Assembly (NCBI RefSeq): GCF_000204055.1
Contig: NW_006768817.1
Coordinates: forward strand, 62,001-126,000
DNA length: 64,000 nucleotides
DNA from: Melampsora larici-populina 98AG31
Taxonomy: Eukaryota; Basidiomycota; Pucciniomycetes; Pucciniales; Melampsoraceae
Direction of reading: 5' to 3'
In this document: piece by piece, positions 22,641 through 32,684 of the stretch
Layout of the letters: every line of letters begins with the position of its first letter
How positions within the stretch are numbered: position 1 is the first letter of the stretch
The notes under the pieces: model-generated
Databases searched by the model: none
Seen by the model: only the letters and a program-made list of their open reading frames with translations
What the model was told of the DNA's origin: nothing
Made by a program: the position numbers and the translations under genes

Positions 22641-23346
22641 TATATCAAGATCTTTGGATACCAGCGGTCGAGTGCAAAGAACATATGGACATACGCATTG
22701 TTAGACACTTCAGTTGCAAAAGGTGAAGTAAATCGCAAGAGCTGAGATATGTAGTTTGCAGGCTCTTTGATTGAAGTATTACAATCTTTCGATCAGATGA
22801 TAAAGCAACTGAGAAACGATCACTTGTAATTTTTGATCACAATTTATTTACGATGAAAGCCTCAATAAGTTTGACTTAGTTTAATTACAACATGATTCAA
22901 CAGTCGAGCTGAAATGAGTACTGAAGAAAGGGCACATAGCGCCTTTGTTTCCAAATATAACGGTCAGTCAGAAGATGTTGCCTTTGTCTGTATGTCTACA
23001 AAGGGTTTGTGACCGGTTCATCGCTGTCAAACAGACTAACGATATCAGAATTCATTCATTTTTTTTCCTACCTCTTCGTGTGTGCACGGCGACGTGCTCT
23101 AGGGACACATCTGTGGTGTAAAGCTTCCAATTTGTCTCTTTGTTTCTGTTGTAATAGCCTCAATTGTTTTGGCTCTGTGCAAAGGATCAAATGGCACTCT
23201 TTGTCGATTTTTTATAAGAAAACACGTTGTATGAAGGTATCTGACCAGAAACGTAGCAATCTGGCCTCCAAAAATGGAAAACCGGTGTAGGCATCTGACC
23301 AAAAACGTAGCAATCCGGCCCAAAAAGAATGAAGAACGGAGATGTT
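22641..23346. other. Spacer with two copies of the CTGACCAAAAACGTAGCAAT motif
   Basis: Two copies of 'ctgacc(a/g..)aaacgtagcaat' lie at about 23241-23260 and 23295-23314, about 55 bp apart. They share the context of the block at 10.25-10.4 kb. The remainder shows nothing recognisable and ends at the 5' LTR. Confidence 0.6.
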
Positions 23347-23845
23347 TGTAAGACCTACGGTCATTACACATCACCCAATACAAATACTTAATACTTAACA
23401 CTTAAGCTTAAGCCTTGTTTTCATTTACTTATAAAGTTGTTCACGCGTCCCTCTGATTTCTGGTTCCTTAGAGATATCGGGACTAATCTCTTGCCCTTTA
23501 TCATTCGGAACCAGGTAGGACTTCTTTCTCTATATTTCTCTACATTTCTCTTTTATCATTTAGTATAGCCTTCCTTAGAGATATCGGGACTAATCTCTTG
23601 CCCTTTATCATTCGGAACCAGGTAGGACTTCTTTCTCTATATTTCTCTACATTTCTCTTTTATCATTTAGTATAGCCTTCCTTAGAGATATCGGGACTAA
23701 TCTCTTGCCCTTTATCATTCGGAACCAGTGCTTTCATTGATATTGCAATTCACAGATTAGATCTCTTGGGTTCTAGAAAACCCTTTGCCGTGTTCTCACG
23801 GTGTCCCGTTCGTAGTATCGAGTGAAGGTTCCTTCGAACCTTACA
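23347..23845 (+). repeat. 5' LTR, 499 bp
   Basis: Starts TGTAAGACCTACGG and ends AACCTTACA. It holds three copies of a ~107-bp subrepeat centred on 'ccttagagatatcgggac' (the last truncated), against two in the 3' LTR, which accounts for the 107-bp length difference. Confidence 0.9.
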
Positions 23846-23918
23846 CTTTTTTTTTCTCAAACCCAAATCCGAGATTTTTTATATCATTCAAAATCAATTC
23901 AAAAAATATAAACCTTAA

Positions 23919-26900
23919 TTGATACTCCAGGAAACCTTACTGAATGCGCCACCTCGATTCTATTACGATCGACACCATTCACTGAGACCTGAAACCTTAC
24001 ATTACCCCACGTTCCGACCCCTCCTCTGTTCATCGTGTATGACGACACGACGACAGGCTCCACCCCCCAACCCAAAAGCACCGCCAGTACCATTGCCAGA
24101 CCCGGAAGCCATCATCCGCGAGAACCGACGATTGGCACGCAGCTCTAGACCAGACCCAGCCATTGCCAGACTAGCCGCGTCGCAACTTCTTCAGACATCT
24201 TCTCGAGCCAGAACCGATCAGCCACCGCCTGCTACACCAAATCGTACCCATATCAAGCCTTCTACGCTACCACAGCTGCCTGAGTCCCGAGAAGAATCAC
24301 CACTTTCTTCTGTACCTTCGTCGCCTACTCCTTATCAACAACACCCCAAACCCTTCCCAACGATGAGCGCACCACCTGACAAGCCAGATAATCCAGATAC
24401 GGATCTGATGAAAGCCATAATCGAATCCCAGCTCGCCAGTAATCGTCGAATGGAAAAATTCGAAGATCTAATGATGAAGCTCATGACACCCAAAGAATCG
24501 ACTCCTGGGACGTCTACCCCAGAAGAACCCAAACCGTCAGCTGGATTAGATTTAACAAAGTTCCGAACATCTGACGGACCGGTTTATAAAGGACCGTACC
24601 GTGACGCGGAGCCTTTTCTTCTATGGTACTTGTCGTTGAAGACGTTCTTCCGAACTAAAGGTGTGACGTTGGATACAGACCGAATCACACTAGTTGGATG
24701 CTTCTTGGAGGAACCGAACGCACATGCCTTCTACGAAGGAGGATTCAATCGTTTCATCAAGGGAACCTGGAAGGACTTTCTCGTTCAACTTTTTGACTCC
24801 TGCTTACCTAGCGATTGGAATAGTCGCCTGTTTGAGAAAGCTCAGCACTTGAAGATGTCACCGTACGAAGACTTCATCACTTACAGTACCAGAGCTCGAG
24901 GCATTCAAGTCTTGATCAACTTCCACACCGTCGTGATAAATGATCATCAACTGGCAACCTTTGTGGAGTACGGTATGATAGAAGAGCTGAAGACGGCGGT
25001 CAAGCTATGGGGATTTACGAAATCAATCAAAGATTTTACTTATCATACCTTCGAAAATCAATGTGAAACACTTTATGCGTCATTGGTAGCCTCCCACGCC
25101 ATCACCAAGAAGATCAGAGCCAATCCGACCACGTCGTACAACCACAACGCGTCGTATAGTCGCCCTCGAGCCGCTCCGACCAACACGACAGGCCGGCTAA
25201 CCGATGAGGAGTTTACATGGAAAATTCACTTGTACTTAGATGTTCTGGGTAAATGCCACTTTTGTAAAGGCTATTGTGGCAGCGAATACCGAGGGTGCAA
25301 AGGCCCCTATGTCAGAGAGAAGGTCATCTTCCCTCCCGGGTATGTAGCTCCTCCCAAACCGGCGAATTACATTCCACCGAAAGCTAGATCGTCGCCTCCA
25401 GGAACTCATAATCAAGCCGGCCGTACCAATCAACAACCAGCTAGACGACCAGCGCCATCTTATGCGAAAGTAGCAGCGGCCGGAGAGTTCCCGGACCTTG
25501 ACGAGGCGTCAGTAGCTGCATTACAAGCGCTAGACGAAGAGCTCGACCTAGCGGAAGCTGAAGGGTGCGTCCCCCCCCCAAAGTCCCCTCGCGTTATACT
25601 TGAATTCACCTGTAACGGCAAGACGTTACGAGCCCTCGCTTATCCAGGGGCCGAGGTCAATCACCTAACAGATCGGGCGGCAGAAGAACTTCACCTTAAA
25701 CGGCGAAAGCTCGTGAAGCCAACGCACCTCAGCTTAGCGGTCGCTACCGAATCTTCCCCACCTCCTTTGACTCACTTCACCACAATTGATCTGACCGAAT
25801 CCACGTCTGGAAGACAATTCAGCCGAACATACTGTAAGCTAGGAGATGTGGGAGGAGGATTTGATATGATTTTAGGGACTCCATTTTTCAATTTATTTCA
25901 ATTCTCTGTTTCTATCAATCAGCGTGCTATTACTTGTGAGCGTACAGGATTCAAAATTTATGATTATCGAGTGTTGGAGGAATTGAAAGAAAAACACACC
26001 AAGTTATTGATCCCACGCATAACCAAGCCTATGAGAGAGTGTCGTGAGCCCTGGGAGAGAGAAGTGCGAGCACAAGGGGACCTATCAATAATGAGTGTGA
26101 ATGAGCATAGCGAGACGAAGTTGCTTGAAGAGTTCAAAGATCTTTTTCCGATTGACATACCGGCGGTATCAGATGAAGCAGAAGATGAGGGACTGTTTGT
26201 AGACGGTTCATTTCCTGAGAAGATGCAGAATGAAAGCTCAAAGATTCGTCATAAAATCATCTTGAAGGATCCAGAGGCAACCATCAAAGAGAAACAGTAC
26301 AACTACCCACCTAAACATATGAATGCGTGGAAGAAACTCATTGATCAACACGTTGCTGCTGGAAGGATACGCCGCTCAACTAGTCAATACGCCTCACCGA
26401 GTTTGATTATCCCAAAGAAGGACCCTACCGAACTTCCAAGATGGGTATGTGATTACCGTGTCTTGAATAGCCTGACCGTGAGGGACCGCGCGCCATTGCC
26501 AAATGTGGACAGGTTGGTCAGGCTGGTGGCTACAGGGAAGTTTTTTTCCATCATTGACCTCACCAACGCCTTTTTTCAAACTCGAATGAGAGAAGCTGAC
26601 ATACCTTTGACGGCCGTATACACTCCGTGGGGATTATACAAGTGGTGTGTTATGCCGATGGGACTTACAAACGCTCCAAGCACACACCAGGGACGTCTAG
26701 AGGAGGCATTAGGGGATCTTTTGAATTCAATCTGTGTAGTATATTTAGATGATATTGTGGTTTTTTCAAACTCACCTGAAGAACACGAAGAACACACTCG
26801 CAAAGTACTTCAAAAATTAAGAGAAGCAAATCTATACTGTAGCAAGAAGAAGACTAAATTGTTTAGAGATGAGATAAAGTTTTTAGGACATTGGATATCA

Positions 26901-28890
26901 GCAAAAGGGATTAGAGTAGATGGGGAGAAAGTGGAACAGGTACTGAATTGGAAGAAACCTAAATCAGCTAAAGGTATCAAGAAGTTTTTGGGTACCGTAC
27001 AATGGATGAAGAAATTCATCTGGGGCTTAGAGAAATACGTGAACAAACTCACGCCGCTCACCAGTACTAAGCTCGATGCATCAAAGTTTGTCTGGGGACC
27101 GGCAGAAGATGAGGCCTTTCAGAACATCAAACGCTTAATGGCAACTTTACCTCACTTGAAAAACATCAACTTCGACTCAGAGGACCCGCTGTGGCTTTTT
27201 ACGGACGCAAGTCGGGCAGGACTAGGAGCTGCATTGTTCCAGGGCAAGGAATGGAAACTGGCCTCGCCAATAGCATACGAATCACGACAAATGACGCCAG
27301 CGGAAAGGAATTACCCAGTCCACGAGCAGGAATTGCTAGCGGTGATGCACGCTTTGCAGAAATGGCGCATGATGCTGTTAGGTATGAAGGTCAATGTTAT
27401 GAGCGACCATCATTCCTTAACCTACCTGCTCAAACAACTCAACCTTAGTCGACGACAAGCCAGGTGGATTGAAACATTAGCGGATTTTGATGTAGATTTC
27501 AAGTATGTGAGAGGTGAAGATAACGGTGTAGCGGACGCGTTATCACGAAAAGGATGTGATGAGGATGAAGTGGAAATAGATGGAATCGAGTGCATTGCAG
27601 CGCTAGTAGAAGCTGGTCCAACCCTCTCGCCTCAACTGAGAAAGCGAATTTGTGAAGGGTATGAGAGGGACTCTTTCTATAGCGCGGTTCTCTCAGCTTT
27701 ACCTCTTCGTGACGATTGCTCGGTTCAAGAAGGCCTTCTTTTCATCGAAAACTGTTTATACATACCCTGTATTGATAATTTACGCATGGAACTAGTAGAC
27801 GAAACTCACTCGAGGCTAGGCCACTTAGGATACCTCAAGACTATAACGGATTTACGTCGAGAATTCTTTTGGCCACGGATGGCGAAGGACGTAAATGAAT
27901 TCGTGAGATCTTGTGATGTCTGCCAGAAGACAAAGAGTCCGACGCAAGCACCGTTAGGAAAAATGCTGACTCCAAGTATTCCCGACAAACCTCTCGAGTG
28001 TCTTGCAATCGATTTTGTAGGACCGTTGCCAAAAGTAAATAATTATGACATGATACTGACGGTGACTTGCAGGCTCACGGGCTTCACTAAACTCATCCCA
28101 TGTGGCCAAACTGACACAGCTGAAAAGACCGCTACTCGATTCTTCTCAAACTGGACCAGCCTGTTTGGACCCCCTACCACGATCATCAGCGACCGCGATA
28201 AAACCTGGACGTCAAACTTTTGGAAAACCTTGATGCGACGCAGTGGGATCAGTTTTCACATGTCAACCGCATTTCACCCACAAGCGGACGGTCGGAGCGA
28301 GCGTACCAATCGCACTGTAGGACAGGTTTTGAGGTCATTCACGTCCAAAAGACAAGGAAAGTGGTTGGAGTCACTGGCGGCGGTAGAGTACGCCATCAAT
28401 GGGGCTGTTAATGTGGCAATCGGGAAATCGCCGTTCAAGCTCATCTTCGGACGCGAACAGTGGTTAATCGCAACAGGTGTAGCCGAGGAAACGGACCCGG
28501 CAGCTCTGACACGTTGGTTCAAGACGAGACAGGACGCCTGGGCAAATGCTCGAGACGCCCTATGGACTAGTCGCGTTCAGCAGGCGATACAACATAACAA
28601 ACACTGTAGAACCAAATTCGTGGGCGTTACTGGACTCAGGTGACTGGAGAGGTCGTCATCAAGGAGGAGCAGATAAATTGAAGGAGAAATTTGAAGGCCC
28701 TTACCGAGTCATCAAGTCTTCAAACCACGGTCAAAATGTCGAATTAGAACTCCCGTTGGGAGACAGGCGTCACAATGTATTTCATGTTTCAAAGGTGAAA
28801 CCGTACGTCGAGAGAGCTATGGGAGGGGTGAATACGTCGGATTCAAGAGGTCAGGAAGTAAGTTCCTCTCCTCTGTATGCACCGCCGTAG
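23919..28890 (+). CDS. Ty3/gypsy Gag-Pol polyprotein, frameshifted near the C-terminus
   Basis: The frame is open from 23919 to 28643 (1,574 codons); the real start may be the ATG at 24039 (MTTRRQ). Order: Pro-rich head; Gag core around residues 205-370; an unusual Cys cluster CHFCKGYCGSEYRGC near 445; a retropepsin-like domain whose active site reads AYPGAEVN near 575; reverse transcriptase with YLDDIVVF near 942; RNase H (LFTDASRAGLGAALF); integrase with the HHCC finger (HSRLGHLG...CDVCQ) and DDE core (AIDFVGPLP, FHPQADGRSERTNR). The expected end (NSWALLDSGDWRGRHQGG to VFHVSKVKPY) lies in another frame from about 28600 to 28890, so one base was lost or gained near 28590-28610. Retropepsins need Asp-Ser/Thr-Gly; here Asp is replaced by Tyr and Ser by Pro. 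Reverse transcriptase and integrase catalytic residues look intact. Confidence 0.9.
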
Positions 28891-29220
28891 TATACTACGT
28901 AAAAATCCGTCAAAACAACACCTCGGCCACGCTGTGAGCACAACCTTTTCGGTATTCTTTTTCTAGGTCACCGAGGCAAATGGACAGCGGAGAAGCATAT
29001 TCAATTTTATTCACCCTATCAAGCTCAACTACAAGTCAAACCTTCAGTTATTTAATTCCTTTCTTATTTTTTCTTTTCTAATTTTTTCTTTTTTAATTTC
29101 TGTTTAATTTTTTTTCTCTTGAGTATGCTTAATTTTTCTCCTTTCTCTTTCTTTCTTCTTTTATTTTCAAGTCTCAAGCCTTGTGGGGAGGCTCCGTACA
29201 AGGCATGCTCTATTCTTTTA
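28891..29220. other. Non-coding 3' region of the gypsy element
   Basis: T-rich stretch between the end of pol and the polypurine tract. No gene was seen. Confidence 0.6.
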
Positions 29221-29233
29221 TAGGAGGGGAGAC
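29221..29233 (+). other. Polypurine tract
   Basis: 'taggaggggagac' immediately precedes the TG of the 3' LTR, the normal place for plus-strand priming. Confidence 0.75.
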
Positions 29234-29625
29234 TGTAAGACCTACGGTCATTACACATCACCCAATACAAATACTTAATACTTAACACTTAAGCTTAAGC
29301 CTTGTTTTCATTTACTTATAAAGTTGTTCACGCGTCCCTCTGATTTCTGGTTCCTTAGAGATATCGGGACTAATCTCTTGCCCTTTATCATTCGGAACCA
29401 GGTAGGACTTCTTTCTCTATATTTCTCTACATTTCTCTTTTATCATTTAGTATAGCCTTCCTTAGAGATATCGGGACTAATCTCTTGCCCTTTATCATTC
29501 GGAACCAGTGCTTTCGTTGATATTGCAATTCACAGATTAGATCTCTTGGGTTCTAGAAAACCCTTTGCCGTGTTCTCACGGTGTCCCGTTCGTAGTATCG
29601 AGTGAAGGTTCCTTCAAACCTTACA
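29234..29625 (+). repeat. 3' LTR, 392 bp
   Basis: Near identical to the 5' LTR apart from one fewer ~107-bp subrepeat and a few substitutions. Its last base is joined directly to another element's RNase H coding sequence. Confidence 0.9.
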
Positions 29626-31780
29626 TACATCCGGTTGATTTTCTCTCACGGTCATTAATCAAAGCTGAAAGGAATTATAAAATATTTGATAAGGAATTAC
29701 TAGCGGTCATCTCGGCATTTAAGGAATGGAGACATTACCTTGAGGGTAATCCACATAGGTTGAACGTCATTGTGTATACTGATCACAAGAACCTTGAATC
29801 CCTAATGACCACTAAAGAATTAACTAGAAGACAAGCAAGATGGGCCGAGATCCTAGGCAGCTTTGACTTCAAAATACGCTTTCGACCAGGAAAACAGTCA
29901 ACCAAACCGGATGTGTTATCGAGAAGACCTGACCTGAAGCCCGATGCTGGAGACAAACTTACATTCGGACGACTTCTGAGGCCTGAAAAATTGCCACAAG
30001 ACATGTTTATTGATTGCTTAGATATGATGGAAGGAGTGGATACACTACCAGCATAAAGGAATTTTCCCAAGTAAAAAATAAATACATTTAGAGCAAAAAA
30101 TGACTGAAAATGCATTTGATCGGCATTAAATCAGCATTAAATCAGCATTATTCAGCATTAAATAAGCATTTTTGATTAAAAATGCATTAAATGTAATCAT
30201 TTTTTCCTTGGGAAAATTAGCGTTTGCTGGGAGTGATAGTAGATGATTTATCAGTTGAAAGTGAAATTGATGTGGTTGAAAACTGTGAAGAAATGTGGAC
30301 GGATGAAGAAATTATTGATGAAATCAGAAAAAGGTCAAGAGAAGATATGAAGGTCAAGGAAATAATTCAATTATGTAATGACATGCCTAACTCAAAATCA
30401 GTCTGTAATTATTTGGTGACTGATGGTGTCTTATACTACAAAAATAAGGTCGTAGTCCCTCATAATCATGTCATTAAGCTGAAAATACTCCAATCCCGTC
30501 ATGACAGTAAATTAGCAGGCCACCTGGGGATAATGAGGACTCTAATGCTAGTCAAACACCATTTCCATTGGAACTCAATGAAGATGTACATCAATAACTA
30601 CGTCAATGACTGTCAATCATGCCACAGGGTCAAAGCAAGAACGTATAGGCCTTTTGGAAGCCTTCAACCACTACCGGTCCCAGCAGGCCCCTGGTCAGAT
30701 ATCTGTTACAACCTGATAACAGACTTACTGGACTCAGGAGGGTACGATAGTATCCTAATGGTCGTAGACAGGTCTAGCAAAATGGCACATTTCATTCCTT
30801 GTCGAAAGGACATGAATTCAGGAGATTTAGCTAAGTTGATGTTACACAATGTTTGGAAAATACATGGAACTCCTCAAACAATCACGTCTGATTGAGGGAG
30901 TATCTTTATCTCCAAACTGACCAAAGAGATGAATGCTTTATTAGGAATTAAGACACAATCATCAACTGCTTATCACCCGCAAACGGATGGACAGTCGGAA
31001 ATCACAAACAAGTCTGTCAAACAACACATTAGACATTACGTGTCATACAAGCAGGATGATTGGAAGGATTTATTACCTCTGGCAGAATTCTCCTATAATA
31101 ACAATTTTCATGTATCAATAGGAATGTCTCCGTTCAAGGCTAACTATGGCTTTGATGTTAGTTTAACAGGAACTCCTAGTGAAGAACAATGTCTGCCGGC
31201 AACCAAAGAAAGACTCAAGATGATGAAAGAAGTTCAACAGGAATTGAAAATGGCAATGTCCAAAGCTCAAACATCGATGAAGGAACAATTCAACCAAAAA
31301 GTACAAGAAACACCAAATTGGAAAGACGGGGATGAAGTGTGGCTCAACGGTAGACACATAAGCACGACAAGACCTACTGCTAAGTTCTCTCACCGATGGC
31401 TAGGACCATACAAGATCATTAACAGAGTGTCTACTAACGCATACAAATTGTTATTACCCAAAGAGATGAAAGATGTCCACCCAGTGTTCCATGTTAATCT
31501 TCTTCGAGAATTCAATAAGAGCAAAATAGCAGTTCAAACAAGTACGGAATTACTGCCAATCAAGGTAGAAGGTCATGAAGAGTATGAAGTAGAAGAAATA
31601 TTAAACAAGAGAAAATTACGAAAAAGAGTTGAATACTTAGTTAGCTGGAAAGGCTATGGACCAAATCAAGACTCGTGGGAACCAGAAGAAAACTTAATTA
31701 CTGCAGAGGAATTAGTGAAAGACTTCAATATCAAATATCCTCAAGCTGAAAAGAAATACTTTAGGACGAGGAGAAGATAA
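29626..31780 (+). pseudogene. Truncated chromodomain gypsy element: RNase H, integrase, chromodomain
   Basis: The frame begins in the middle of RNase H (HPVDFLSRSLIKAERNYKIF, VIVYTDHKNLESLM, RWAEILGSFDFKI), with everything upstream missing. A MITE at about 30057-30220 interrupts the linker before integrase. Integrase then shows HLGIMRTL...CQSCHRVK and FITCRK-like core blocks (LMVVDRSSKMAHFIPCRKD), stops at TGA 30893-30895 where arginine is expected (TSD-stop-GS), and continues in the same frame with STAYHPQTDGQSEITNK. Residues from about 31570 form a chromodomain (YEVEEILNKRKLRKRVEYLV, SWKGYGPNQDSWEPEENL). It ends at 31780. Chromodomains target such elements to heterochromatin. It is dead by truncation, insertion and a nonsense codon. 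Confidence 0.9.
30059..30218. mobile_element. ~160-bp MITE inside the chromodomain gypsy ORF
   Basis: The ends 'aattttcccaagtaaaaaa' and 'ttttttccttgggaaaatt' are inverted repeats. The arms reach about 31 bp, ending in 'tacattta' and 'taaatgta'. The centre has four copies of 'cagcattaaat'. The host coding frame stops at the left end and resumes right after it. Confidence 0.75.
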
Positions 31781-32684
31781 GTGAGAGGGTGAGCTTTTTT
31801 CCCACTGGGTTTTTAATGCCAACCCGTGGAAAGATACCTAGCTTGCAAAAGGGAGTGGAGGTATAAAGGGGGAATGGTGTTATGGTCCCATTAGTAGCAT
31901 ATGCTTGTACACACACTTGGCACATTTGACTATTAGTCTGTGCACGCTCTCACTGAGCTTTTAGTCTTCATGTTGCAATCCAGTTCTTATGCTACTATCA
32001 TCCTTGCCTCCTTGTCATCATCAAGCCATCCAAGTCTTAACAGATTGCTAAGTGAGGAACCCAATCTCCCGGCATGAGAGGTAAAGTAAAGACAACGCCA
32101 CTCAGTACAGGCATAAGCATAAAAGCCTTGTACACAACAGGTCATAACAATTTCCCCAGGTCTCTTTCCTTATTAACAGCCTCTCCACTACATTGTTCTC
32201 AAGCACTTATCAACTTTACAAATTTACCACGGCAAATATCTGTGTATCCCTGTATTCCCATAGAAGTCTCTCACAGCCTCTCACTTTTCCACATTAATCC
32301 TTAACCAAATCTTTTTCAAACCCACCCACCATCCCAGGTAGTCCCTCCCATTGTCCCGGTGTGGCAATTGAAATATGATAATAGAATAGTCATTTCAAGT
32401 GTTTTTCAAGATCACCACCTATCAATCAATTTAATTCAATTTCTTAAACTCAATCAATCCACTTCAGATTATCCAATCATCAAACTCTGCTAAAATGAAA
32501 TAAAATTATGAAACAACAACAAACTCAAAAGACTCTCTATAATTAAATCGAATCAAAGATTCACTGATAGAACTTCAACTCATGATCATTCAACTTTAAT
32601 ATCTTCCAGTTTAGTTTTTATTTTATCTTAAAGTAATTTATTATGGGTCAATAGATTTTTACACTCAACAATTTACACTCAATA
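31781..32684 (+). other. 3' end of the chromodomain element: polypurine tract and probable 3' LTR, border undefined
   Basis: 'ataaagggggaa' at about 31862-31874 is a polypurine tract, followed by TGTTATGGTCCC at 31878, a plausible LTR start. The far end and a partner LTR cannot be defined, since the 5' half of the element is absent. From about 32350 to 32684 the sequence is AT-rich with no gene. Confidence 0.45.

Larger units (their letters stand above)
23347..29625 (+). mobile_element. Ty3/gypsy LTR retrotransposon, both LTRs present, 6.3 kb
   Basis: The 5' LTR (23347-23845), gag-pol, polypurine tract and 3' LTR (29234-29625) are in canonical order on the plus strand. The LTRs share the ends TGTAAGACC and ACCTTACA. 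No 5-bp target duplication was found: the base runs next to the two ends are 'atgtt' and 'tacat'. The gag-pol frame is damaged near its end and the protease active site is changed, so this copy looks inactive without help. Confidence 0.9.
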
